DNA from: Heliocidaris tuberculata
Lineage: Eukaryota; Echinodermata; Echinoidea; Camarodonta; Echinometridae
Direction of reading: 5' to 3'
Length of the DNA: 64,000 bases
Assembly (NCBI GenBank): GCA_025618425.1
Contig: CM046842.1
Span: 23,911,292-23,975,291 of the forward strand
Below the pieces are notes generated by a model. It made no database searches, was not told the origin of the DNA, and worked only from the letters and a program-made list of their open reading frames with translations. This document shows, in pieces, positions 22,401 to 32,804 of this stretch. The translations under genes and the position numbers were made by a program. Each line of letters begins with the position of its first letter. Positions within the stretch are counted from its first letter, which is position 1.

Positions 22401-25260
22401 ACTGTCCAGATAACAATCATAGTTGTGACTATGGTATGCCTTACCTTACCCTAATGAATTCCACCAGGTGACAGGCCAACAAAATTGGCTTGTCATGTAA
22501 CATGCCTGTATATTGAATATTGTTTCATGCTCCCAAAGATATGATTGGCAAACCTGTTCGACAGTTCTTGCTCCGCTGGTAACCCTCTGTGATGCACGCC
22601 AACATAACATAAGAATTCTCAACGGCCGAAGTCATCCTCTCAATGATATCTCCACCTGGGTGACAATGATTCGGATATTAAGAGCATGATAACTGGGACC
22701 ATTAGGTTCGACCTTAATAATCCAGAGCTAAAATGCAATTAACGTCAAAGGGTAGCTAAAACACTAAAAAGGCTTAAAACAAAATAAATCTATGAATGTT
22801 TTAAATCACTTTAGATAATAATATTCATATTAGTCTAGCAAAAATTTAGTGAATAAAGTAGTGAAGGAAGTAGAAATGCGAAAGTATATTTAGTAAACGG
22901 GAGAGGTACAACTTCGAAAGTAAAACATTAAATATTTGACATGAGAATCCTCGGCAAAGATTCATTTTTCTTAATATTTTTATTTATCTATTTATTTATC
23001 TTTATCAATTTCTTTTTACATTGAAGTGGCAACTCAACTTATCTGTTTGGCAAGACAGATATTGATTGATATAAGACTCATACTCATAAAATCTTCGTCC
23101 ATCCAAACGTTGTACCCCTTTCTTCTCAACTGCTCTTTGATCTCTCTCATTACAGATTTTGAAGGTTGTTCCCATCTGTAACTAATCATGATGTGTGGAG
23201 AAGGCTTCCCAGTCGTAGAGGGCTCCTGTCTAGCTGACCCTTTATCCGTCTTGGAAGCTGTCACCTCCTCCGGTAGTTTCGAGTTATAGATTTCGAATAG
23301 TGCACCTTTACATGCTCGATTGAGTGCAGGGTCGGGACCGCATGAAAGATTAATCAACTCTGACAATGTTGAATAAACAAGCATAGGATAATGTTTTTTT
23401 TTTTTTTTTATAAAACCTCCTATATGTAAATTATTCCTAGCTTATTATCTCTACTTTATGGAAAGTAACATTGTATCGTACAAACGTTATCAAAATAGTC
23501 CGCAATGATTTCGGCATGACAGGGTATTCCTTTTAGCAACCACATAGATAGTATTGTTATGTGGAAAAAATCAAAGGCATTTAAGTTATTTTGCTTTAGA
23601 TACCTTACGTCTATATAAATGGTTGGGAACGCCTGTGGCTATTATTTTGATTTGTGTAATCAAAATTTCGTCATTTTAGCCATATCACTCGAAACATCTC
23701 CAACCTCATCGAAGATCACGATTGGATGAAATCGTGATTCAGTGTTCTCCTTTTAGCAACCACATAGATAGTATTGTTATGTGGAAAAAATTAAAGGCAT
23801 TTAAGTTATTTTGCTTTAGATACCTTACGTCTATATAAATGGTTGGGAACGCCAGTGGCTATTATTTTGATTTGTGTAATCAAAATTTCGTCATTTTAGC
23901 CATATCACTCGAAACATCTCCAACCTCATCGAAGATCACGATTGGATGAAATCGTGATTCAGTGTTCTCCTTTTAGCAACCACATAGATAGTATTGTTAT
24001 GTGGAAAAAATTAAAGGCATTTAAGTTATTTTGCTTTAGATACCTTACGTCTATATAAATGGTTGGGAACGCCTGGGGCTATTATTTTGATTTGTGTAAT
24101 CACAATTTCGTCATTTTAGCCATATCACTCGAAACATCTCCAACCTCATCGAAGATCACGATTGGATGAAATCATGATTCAATGTTCTCACCTATAACCA
24201 GTTCACGTTCCTCTGTTAGCCTTTCCTTGTTCTCACGCCGGAAAGCGAGTTGCCAAAGTGTTTCCACTGCATGTCTTTTCTCTTGAAGTGTACATGCCAT
24301 TTTAAGCATCTGTCCTAAAATATCGATACCACCTCTCTCGGTGATGAGTCGCTTGTTGTCGTCGTTAATGGCAAGTTGTTCAATCCCCTGCACAAGCTCG
24401 CTCGCAGTAAACACGCATTCAGAATCGATAAAACCTGATCCATCCTTTCCTCTCGATATGCAGACATTATGATCCGAAGACTCCAAAGACTGCTTTAGGA
24501 GCGAAAGCAGTTTGTCCACACAGGTAGAATTGATGGCCAGCTTATACGCCTCCTCTTTATCTAACATGTAAGAGAGTGCCATGAAAGCACAGGCTTCCGC
24601 AATAGGGTCTTCGGATGATGTCAACGTCTCCAAGACCTTGACAACATGAGAATGGCTCCACCTAATGGAACTTATCCGTCGACACGTGTTGTAGAGGATA
24701 TTTAAGACATTAAAAACAATCTCATTCGTCCATTCATTGAGTTTCGTAATGTCTTGCAAGGATAACATCCAGTCTATTAGTAACGTGAGACATCCTTTGT
24801 TTTCCAACTGTTGGCAAAATGCATCCGACTCATCCGCAAAATTCCAGCAGATCCCAGCGAGGGAGTGGTAGAACTCAAATGACCTCTTAGCCTCCTTGTT
24901 CAAAACGTCCGCCTTTGGTGCATCAGTCGCTGTTGCATCAGAGAACAGCCCAAGGAGCTCCTTTCTCCTCCAGCATGATGCAAACATGCCCAGGAAATTT
25001 GTCCGTAATGTCATTAGGTCACCGATGCTAGCTAGGTCCAGGTCGGATTTTGATGATATTCTTTCCACTCGCACTACGCCACGAAGACCAAGATCTGACA
25101 GGGTGTTCCCGTCGCTCTCTATTTTGGTCACCACTTCATTGATCACATCAAGGTATTCGTGTAGCTTCACAAGACCTGCTTCCATACTGTCGGTACCCGA
25201 CGAGTTTGATGTCGAACATTTAGTGGTTGAGAAGAGTCGCGTCCACATCATTGATGTCAT
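19427..25260 (-). CDS. Gene C: complete ARM-TIR-SAM protein, about 634 aa
   Basis: Five exons on the minus strand: 25260-24192, 23359-23084, 22655-22554, 22006-21800 and 19677-19427 (stop TGA). All introns are GT-AG and phase 1. The first in-frame ATG is at 25260; ATGs three and four codons later are alternatives. An acceptor-like TTTGACACAG at about 25284-25293 suggests an upstream non-coding exon. The N terminus lacks the Gly-2 start and the C-x3-P-C-x2-C motif of its relatives. Armadillo-like helices fill exon 1 (WNFADESDAFC, NDDNKR, ETLWQLAF). The TIR domain starts at HIMISYRWEQ and has WMDEDFM, SGD, GYQRSKNC and a Glu (about residue 483) matching the SARM1 catalytic position, then WLGGITAGKIYYPV. 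Exon 5 is SAM-like. Closest paralogue is gene D, next along in the same orientation. An AATAAA-type signal lies about 200 bases past the stop (19222-19227, minus strand). Intron 1 carries a 220-bp triplication. Confidence 0.9.
19949..20534. mobile_element. Long inverted-repeat MITE in gene C intron 4
   Basis: The left arm starting 'gggcaatccaacctt' matches inversely the right arm ending 'aaggttggatttccc'. The match continues through 'cataactttctta..gcttgtccgattt..ttcaaactttt' for over 100 bases. No coding capacity. Confidence 0.85.
21350..21432 (+). mobile_element. tRNA-derived SINE head
   Basis: 'tggtctagtggttaagg' (A box) and 'gggttcgactc' (B box) are at tRNA-like spacing. The acceptor stem does not pair, so this is not called a tRNA gene. 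Confidence 0.6.
23529..24189. repeat. 220-bp triplication in gene C intron 1
   Basis: Three head-to-tail copies starting at 23529, 23749 and 23969 ('ccttttagcaaccacatag'). They are nearly identical. The third copy ends at the exon 1 donor of gene C; the other two copies carry a changed donor sequence with no GT. Confidence 0.95.
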
Positions 25261-26811
25261 TAGAGGGACTCGCAAACAAAACTGTGTCAAATTATATTCG
25301 AATTTGAATTAATAAGTTAACAAATATTCCAATTTTGGTTATGGAATATGCAGTCAACATGGTCAATATGCATTGTAGTAGCTCATATCTGCAGTGCTGT
25401 TTTCAGATGCAGTTTAGTAACACCGCACATTGCTAGGTTGTTTAACTTTGATCGTGCACCTTCCTTGCTTTGACAGTACATAAGCCCGCGTGTGTTAAAA
25501 TACTGACTTTCCATGGTTTCCGAGAGAAAATGTTCGCAAGATACAAAATATTGGGAAATGGTTTTAATCATGTTAGCCATGTGTATTTCCCATTTCCTCG
25601 TATAATCTTTCTCTTCCGCTGCACCGGTTGTCTGTTCTATGACTTGGCCGTGAAGTTCAAAGTTCAATGTTATTTAGGCTTCGCTCACACATAACCCATT
25701 AAACAGCTCCGAAAACCGCCGCGGCACATTAAAGCGTAGTGAGCTTACTTTTCCTGTACATTATGAAGCAAAGATGAGATTAGATTTGATTTGATATAAA
25801 TTATCTATTTTTCCGTTTCAATATAAGTATACATGATTAGTTCAGTGACAATGCAATAACTTTGTACTTCACACAAAGATGAAGTTATTAAGAAGCCAAC
25901 AAATAATGATTAAAAAAATAATCATTATTGACCTAAACATTTATATTGAAACGGAGGGGCAAGCAATGCTTGTGTTGTGCATGCCGGCAAGACTTAGTTA
26001 CATAACAAAATACGGTCAAACAATTTATAACAGTTATGATAATTATGAATAATGATGAAAGTTACAAACAAATTCACGGTATGCCTAGGTTTATGATAAG
26101 AGAGAGAGAGAGAGAGAGAGAGAGTTAACGAATAAGAGACGGGGAAAAGAAAACAAACAAGGGGGTGAGGATTGGGAATAGGATCAAATACAGTGAGTGC
26201 ATGGAGTAGATGAGTGAGTAGGTGCGGGAGGCGGGGGGAGGGTTCTCTCAAAGCTACTGTTTATTCTTCCCATTTGTCACTTATTTCCTTTTGGGGTGTT
26301 TTGCGTGTATGGGTCCATATTTCTTTTGTTTTGTTTTGTTTTGTATTTCGCTTGGCGGCTTCGGCAATTTATTTCTTCTTGTGTGAACGGGATGTGTGGG
26401 TTGCGTTCACTTTATTGTCTGAGTACGTGTGAATAAGGACCTTTTTTCATCTTCCATTTTATCTCATGTGTGAATATTTTGAGGGGGCCCTAGTTAAATT
26501 GCTGATGATGCAACAAAATATAGTTGCATCGAGAAAAAAAAAGTTTATAATAAGGAAACATGATAAGAAAACAGATTCACTTATAATACTTTGACTCTCT
26601 TTGACTCTTCGCCCGCCTTTTCTTCTCTTGTGAAATTAACATGGGCTTTGTTTTGAAATTAATTGTATTTCTTGTATTCGTAACATGATCATGCACATTG
26701 AGGGGGGACTTGTTATATTGCTGATAGAGTGGTGAAAATGAAATGCAGATGCGTCGAAAAAAGTGATCAGAATATAAATGCATATTGTCATACTTTGACT
26801 AACTCTTTATT

Positions 26812-27088
26812 CAGTGGCGCAAATCCATTTTGAAATTCGGGGGGGGGGGGGTTCAGCACATGATTTAACTTTTGCACCTATCCAAAATGTCTGGGGAAAA
26901 ATTCTGGCAACCCCCCCCCCCCCCTAAAAAAAAGGTTATCACATTTGGGGGGTCTAGTTTTCCTCCAAAATTCTCTGACAAGAATAAAAAAGGTTATTCA
27001 AAAAGGTGGGGGGGGGGACATTCACCTATCTTCAAAAGGGTGGGGGGACATGTCCCCCTCCCCCCCCCCCCTGGATTTTCGCCCATGA
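26812..27088. mobile_element. MITE with poly-G/poly-C inside the terminal repeats
   Basis: The left 'cagtggcgcaaatcca' followed by a G-run pairs with the right C-run followed by 'tggattttcgcccatg'. Further G- and C-runs occur in the middle. Confidence 0.65.
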
Positions 27089-27184
27089 TTTTATTTATTA
27101 GCATTTCAATTATGGAATGTGGTTTTGTTCCATAAGGGAGTAAATTCATATGTAAAAGCGATAAGCGTTAAGGAAAATTTTGAA

Positions 27185-27326
27185 TTGAGGGAAAGGTGAA
27201 AAATGTTTTCGCGTCCTCTTCTTGGGAAAATATCATAGTGGAATTGTCCCCTGAAAAGGACTGCTCTTCATATATCATCATATTCAAAATATGATAAGAA
27301 ACAGCTGGTATGTTTGGGGTGAACTT

Positions 27327-27365
<39 letters not shown>

Positions 27366-28905
27366 GTAAAACATCAAAAATCAAACTAATAGAAATTTCA
27401 TGCTTTTATCCAACTTCTTTATTTCCTCTTACGAATTTTCGACGGTATTCACACCGTCTTTATCAAGTGAATGACAAATGTTCGAAATTGCTGTATCCAG
27501 GACATGTGACTTCCAGTGCTGTAGTCGAGTCCATCCCATCCGAGTCCGAGTCCGAGTCCGAGTCCCTGGAGTCCGAGTCCGAGTCCGAGTCTGAGTCCAA
27601 GTCCGAGTCCTGGCATCCGAGTCCCGAGTCCTGGACATCCGAGTCCGAGTCCAAGTCCGAGTCCCGATGGGAACATCTTGAATTGCAGAATTTTTTACGT
27701 CACATTATTTTCATTATGATAAATGCCTTACTGTGAACTCTCAATAACATAAATAGATTCTGGTTCATTGAAAACTTCCATTGTCAGAGAATTTAATTTA
27801 TTGTAACTTTTCTTAGTACGAATGCGGACAACTATAAATGCTTGCTCACAAAGAGTGATTTGTCGCCGTGACATGTCGCTTGGTGCTTAAAAAGATTAAG
27901 TTCAGTAAGATTTCCAGCTATTAACACTAAAAATTCTGACAGAAGGTAAGAAAATTGATTTGGAAATGTTGAGATTAATGTCAATGGTTAGATTTTCGGT
28001 GATGGTTTGGTGTACTGGTGGAATTTCAGAAGTTTTAATGACCAAAATACTAAACAAGTGTGAACAAATGGCTCATATGTAAACAAGCCTTATCAGGCCA
28101 AGTATTTTGCTTGTATCCACAGTAATAATGGAGAGTTGACTCTATATTGTTTCTGTGATACCTCAATGAAGAAAGGATACATAAATTAATATTTGTTCAT
28201 TTCAAAGGCCTATAATTTTATCTTTTATCAATTATAAGTCAACAAAACAAAAAGTTAACAAGTTGAATGCCATTAAAGCCAGATTACAGAAAAGAAAGTT
28301 TCCAAATGAAATGGAAAAAGTATTCTGTTTGAGACTGCCCAAGATATCCTAGGCTGGGGTCTATGGAGAAACGTGTGTTATAGATTAATCCATCTCCAAA
28401 TGCTTAATATCAATTTCAATACTTGTCTGTGTCATACGTGAATAACGAGTGTATACGAGCATAAAACGACTAATCTTAACGTCTGTCATCTATTTGGGCA
28501 CATTCTCGTACCGTTACGGCGATCGATGTTTTAAAGTTCATGTTCAAAATACCGCTCAATCGAGTAAGGTGCGCGAAAATAGCAGGGGGGTTTTTTGCGT
28601 GCCTTGGGGTAATTTTAGAGCTAAAATTAAAAGCGGAAAACGGAAAAATTGCCGGTCTTGTTACCGGTCTCGGCCCGATTTTCGCCCGAGTCACGAGTCA
28701 CCATTGGTCGAGTCCGAGTCCGAGACCGAGTCCTTGTGGCTCGAGTCCGAGTCCGAGTCCGAGTCCCGAGAAATAGGGACTCGAGACCGGTCTCGAGTCC
28801 TACAGCACTGGTGATTTCCAGCTGGATTGAGCCAATTTCTTCTCTTTTTGGTAATTCCAAAACCTTAATCAACCTTTCCAGATTGCTTCCACAATGTAAC
28901 TTTAT
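27185..28905. repeat. Dispersed repeat R1, copy 3, interrupted by an insertion
   Basis: R1 landmarks run up to about 27345 ('catagtgg..tgtcccctg', 'gataagaaac'), then resume at 28812 ('attgagccaattt', 'aatcaacctttcc'). Between them lie a (TA)n tract, an unassigned segment and the element at 27513-28811. Confidence 0.75.
27513..28811. mobile_element. 1.3-kb non-coding insertion with CCAGTGCTGTAG ends and GAGTCC arrays
   Basis: It begins CCAGTGCTGTAG and ends CTACAGCACTGG, a perfect 12-bp inverted repeat. Flanks are TGACTT and TGATTT, a plausible 6-bp target duplication with one change. GAGTCC hexamer arrays lie just inside both ends (27534-27665 and 28705-28800). No transposase-like frame was seen. 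Confidence 0.75.
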
Positions 28906-29561
28906 CTTTAACGCCTTTCTGGCTCCCATGTTGAATTATGATACATATCATGATAATGATATGGACTCAGGAAGGAAGCAGGAAAAAGGTGTCATTATCA
29001 GTTCCTTGGTGTCAATAAACTTCAGGAAAATATGGGAACGAATCAAATATCCCCTCCCCTTTCTCTCTCCCTCTCTCACTCCCCCTTCTCTCTCTCTCTC
29101 TCTCTCTGTTTCTCTCTCTCTCTCTCTTTTACACACACACGCAAACACATATTAATTTGTATACCTTTCTCATTTCCTTTCTTCCTTTTTCTCTGATTTG
29201 AAACTTTATACTTCGTTTTTATCACTCTCAATTCTTCCACTATCCCCGGCCTCCCTTTTCACTGTCACTCTGTTCCTCCTTAATTCCGTCCTTTTAGCTG
29301 AAACATTTACAACATAAAATTAATGTAGAGTGATATTCATTTATTTCAGTAAAATACAAAATAAAAATAATAAATCAGTTGCAGTGATTGATATCATTCA
29401 GGGTGTTAATATTTTAAAACCTAATAAATGATGTTTAAACAACATCACTTAGCTTCGTTACATATTTATCTACTTCATACATTTCATTTACTTCGTTTAT
29501 CATCATTCATATCATAAGTCGTTCGTTCTGAAACTAGGATATATTAGGCATCATTAGAAAT

Positions 29562-29870
29562 TTAAAGGGATACGCCACCAGGCGGTCGTGGGGAAAGTCA
29601 GGATTGCGTAAGCCCCATTCACTCGTACACAAAGTTTGTGCGTCGAACGCGTCCGTCGGACTACTGGGATTACATTTCGGACTGCACGAAGCCGACCGAA
29701 TCTCGCACGAGAGCTCGAGCTCAGGTAGGAGCGTGCATGTTGTGCGGCGAGCCTGCGACCAGTCTGTCCGCAGTTTGCGCCCCGCGGGGCAACGGCATGA
29801 TCGGATAGCGATCACGGTGCCCTCTCGGGGTATAAAAACGTCCACAGTCTGCGGTTAAGTATCCCTTTAA
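29562..29870. mobile_element. MITE with TTAAAGGGATAC ends
   Basis: A perfect 12-bp terminal inverted repeat (TTAAAGGGATAC at the left, GTATCCCTTTAA at the right) encloses a 309-bp element. Its interior is GC-richer than its surroundings. No coding capacity. Confidence 0.8.
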
Positions 29871-30949
29871 TAGCCTGCCAAGGAAAAAATACTTAATATA
29901 ATCTATGAGTTAACGGGAAAGTATTTGAAAATAAAAACAGGAAATTATACAGCTCACTGTTATTCTAACTAACAAGCCCAAATTCACTGCAACCTTTTCT
30001 GTTCATCATTACACTAAGCAGTACTACGTGCATTTCTTTCTCAATTAATTTCAATCTAATTTAGATTTCGTGCTTTACAGCTAAATCCATGCTGTGAATC
30101 AATGTTTAAACCAATTTCAGCCCGCTTTTCAATTGGTGGTGCTTTATTATGAAATTAATTATATTCCATGCATTCGAATCAAACTCATTCACTCTACTGG
30201 CTGACAGTACTGTTAGGAAGAATAAATTATTTTGCCATTGTTTTTTTTTTTTGTTTTGTTTTTTTTTTTTTTTTTTTTTTTTTCCTAAATATGAATTCTT
30301 AATTCGATTTCAAAGTTAAAGGGTACCAGTCACTAAGAAAATGGTAATTTGTATACATGTAGAATGTACAAAATCAACATCAGAGAACTTTACCTGGCAT
30401 TCTAGAGGCAAACGGTTAAGGGATACGAAGGAAATAAAGGATAGCATTAAAGTTGCCCTAAACTGGTAGAAATTGAATAGCGCCATCTTACGGTCTATCA
30501 TCCCTAACTGAGGATTATAATTAGGGATTGGTTGTATTTTCGTTTATTTTGTCTACGCTTTTAAAAGGGAGGATGGTGCATGATGGGAAAATAAGACGCC
30601 CGGATATATTCCAAATCGTGTTCAAAGATGGCGCTATTTAGGAGGTTCAGTTCAAGGCAACTTTAAGTTAATTGAAGGGCGATCGTCAGACAACTCAGTG
30701 CAGCGACTAGCAAAATACATGTACATAAACCAGAAATAAATGAGATGTAGACCAAACGCTATCCAAGAATCAAATCAAAGCTTTCAAGTTCCCCAGGGAC
30801 AGAGAGCGCATCATTGTAAGGCACCCTTTGTCCTATCACATAGGATAGGACTGTACTTTATCAATAACGTCATGTGAAAATCAAGGATATGTAAACACCA
30901 ACTACTTTACTTTTATTTGGCACGTAAAACTGTCAACTCATTACACCAA

Positions 30950-31100
30950 TTATAGGTTTTCGAGTGCTGCCGCAAAAGAAGGTTCCCCTCTATATAGTGG
31001 ACCTTCATTTCTTCTTTCAAAGTTTTGTAGAAGGTATCCGGGGCCGGCGATAGCTGCTTCTTCAGTTGCAGCAATTGCCACCCGGTAAGTCTCTTGGGCC
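30950..31100 (-). pseudogene. Decayed partial copy of a SAM exon downstream of gene D
   Basis: On the minus strand this stretch resembles the last half of exon 5 of genes C and D: the segment for LLQLKKQLS, the FY motif and the C terminus is recognisable at base level over about 150 bases. It carries many substitutions and no open frame through it. It lies about 450 bases beyond the gene D stop. An ancestral partial duplication of the terminal exon is the simplest reading. Confidence 0.75.
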
Positions 31101-31409
31101 TAATTAGAGTCTTTTTAGTACAGCAGCAATGAACATGCCTACGGAATTTATCCTTAAAAAAACAATAGGGATCTGTATAAAAATATATTTCCCCTTATCA
31201 GTCTGCTTCATGTTTTTGTCTGTATATCCAGCAAGATATACTTGTAAAGCAAATACAACTCAGGAAGCGAATCAAAGCTCTAAAGTTCTGCTCTAAGAGA
31301 AAGCAGATTATTTGAAGTAGTCTAAAAAATAATATCCAGTGAATGTGTAAAAAAGTAAAATATATTGCTTTACTCATTTGGCACATACAACTGTTAACAA
31401 ATTAGACCT

Positions 31410-31455
31410 ACAAGATATCCCATTTATAGGCTTTCAATTGCTGCATGGATGGAAA
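31410..31455 (-). pseudogene. Short relic of a SAM exon 3' end
   Basis: The stretch 'ttataggctttcaattgctgcatgg' resembles the extreme 3' end of exon 5 (stop codon region) of gene D. The preceding flank 'aaattagacctacaagatatcc' recurs as 'aaattagacctac' near 19312. It is too short to be certain by itself, but similar relics occur at 19170, 19336 and 30950. Confidence 0.5.
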
Positions 31456-31548
31456 AAAACAATTACTTTAGTAATCTAACCAATTAGACCTACAAGAGCC
31501 TTAGTTATCTAACCAATAGATGTCTGATATCGCCCCAAACGGTCTTTT

Positions 31549-32743
31549 TCAAAGGCTTTCAAGAGCTGCAGCGAGAGAAAGAACTTCCATGTAAGGAACC
31601 TTCAGGTCTTCTTTCATTGACTGGTAGAAGGTATCTGGAGCCGTCGAAAGCCGCTTCTTCAGCTGCAGCAATTGCGCCCCGGTAAGGCTCTGAAGACTCT
31701 CGTTGGAAGAACTGACGCCATTGGTTGTCAACCACTTACGGACTTTGGTCACGTCCCAGCTACGGATGTCCGGCTCAGCGGATGCATCACCTCGTGCTCC
31801 TGAGGAAGACATGAAATAAGCAAAACTTACTAACTGGTAGTGGGTTAGACTAAGTGATATCTAAAGGGCATTGATTTCCCTAGTACATTATCGTGCGATA
31901 ATGAAAATGAAGGATACATGTGGGGATATGTCATCGACCTGATAAGTGCTTACTGTAAGCCTTCAAATATAATTTAATAATTTTCAGTTATTATTAAAAC
32001 ACCTCCTACTTCTGATAAAGAAATGAATTAAACTAAATATAGTGTATGGCACTGGAATTATATGCATTTGTGAATTTTATACCTCAGCAGATAATATGAT
32101 TCAATCTTAAAATGCAACACATTCAGGGTTTGGAAGTTGATAACCAAACGGATGTTTTTTTTTTTTTTTTGGAAAGCACCATGTAAATTCGAGATTTATA
32201 GCTTCAGACTATTGAATCATTAGAAGTGAAACAAGGAGGCTTGATGCCTAAATACCTCCTGCAATGACTTTGCCAAATAAGGAAATACAATCTAGACAAA
32301 AACTAAAGACAAAGTAATTTTATTTGTTCATCTGTAATGTACCCATAATATATTTCACCTGAATTCAAACCTCACAATAACATCAGTTATCATCAGTTAT
32401 TAAAAGTATTGATTGCAATGGGGTGTTTGTTTTTAATATAATTACTTTTTAAGCAATATCACTCTTTCATGACGAGCAATGTCAGCAAATGAGGCCTAGT
32501 GTGAGCTTGGCAGGGGGAAAAAATCTCTCTTTCTTTTTCTCCACCCCCCCCCCCTTTTTTTTTATTATTATTATTATTTTTTTTTTTTTTTTTAATCTTC
32601 CCCTCTTTCTTCATCTCTTGTTTAGGTTCTTTCTCCTTTTTGGTTTACTCTTTGAAGAAATGCTTCTAAATACAACTTTTGTCTCCTTGTTTAAGGCCAG
32701 GATCCCTCAATTACAGGTCTGCAATAATAATAATAATAATAAC

Positions 32744-32804
<61 letters not shown>

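Larger units (their letters stand above)
25261..30949. other. Spacer upstream of gene C
   Basis: No gene recognised. It should contain the gene C promoter and any 5' exon. Contents include (AG)n at 26099-26125, a MITE with poly-G/poly-C arms (26812-27088), R1 copy 3 with a nested insertion (27185-28905), a (TC)n(CA)n tract (29089-29150), a MITE (29562-29870) and a T-rich run (30239-30283). Confidence 0.75.

Noticed and set aside
25261..25290. Ten extra N-terminal residues for gene C
   Set aside because: The frame there opens with TTG, not ATG, and a splice-acceptor-like sequence lies within it.
27429..27736. Ser-Glu or Arg-Thr repeat protein over the GAGTCC array
   Set aside because: The frames come from a hexamer array inside a transposon-like insertion and have no gene structure.
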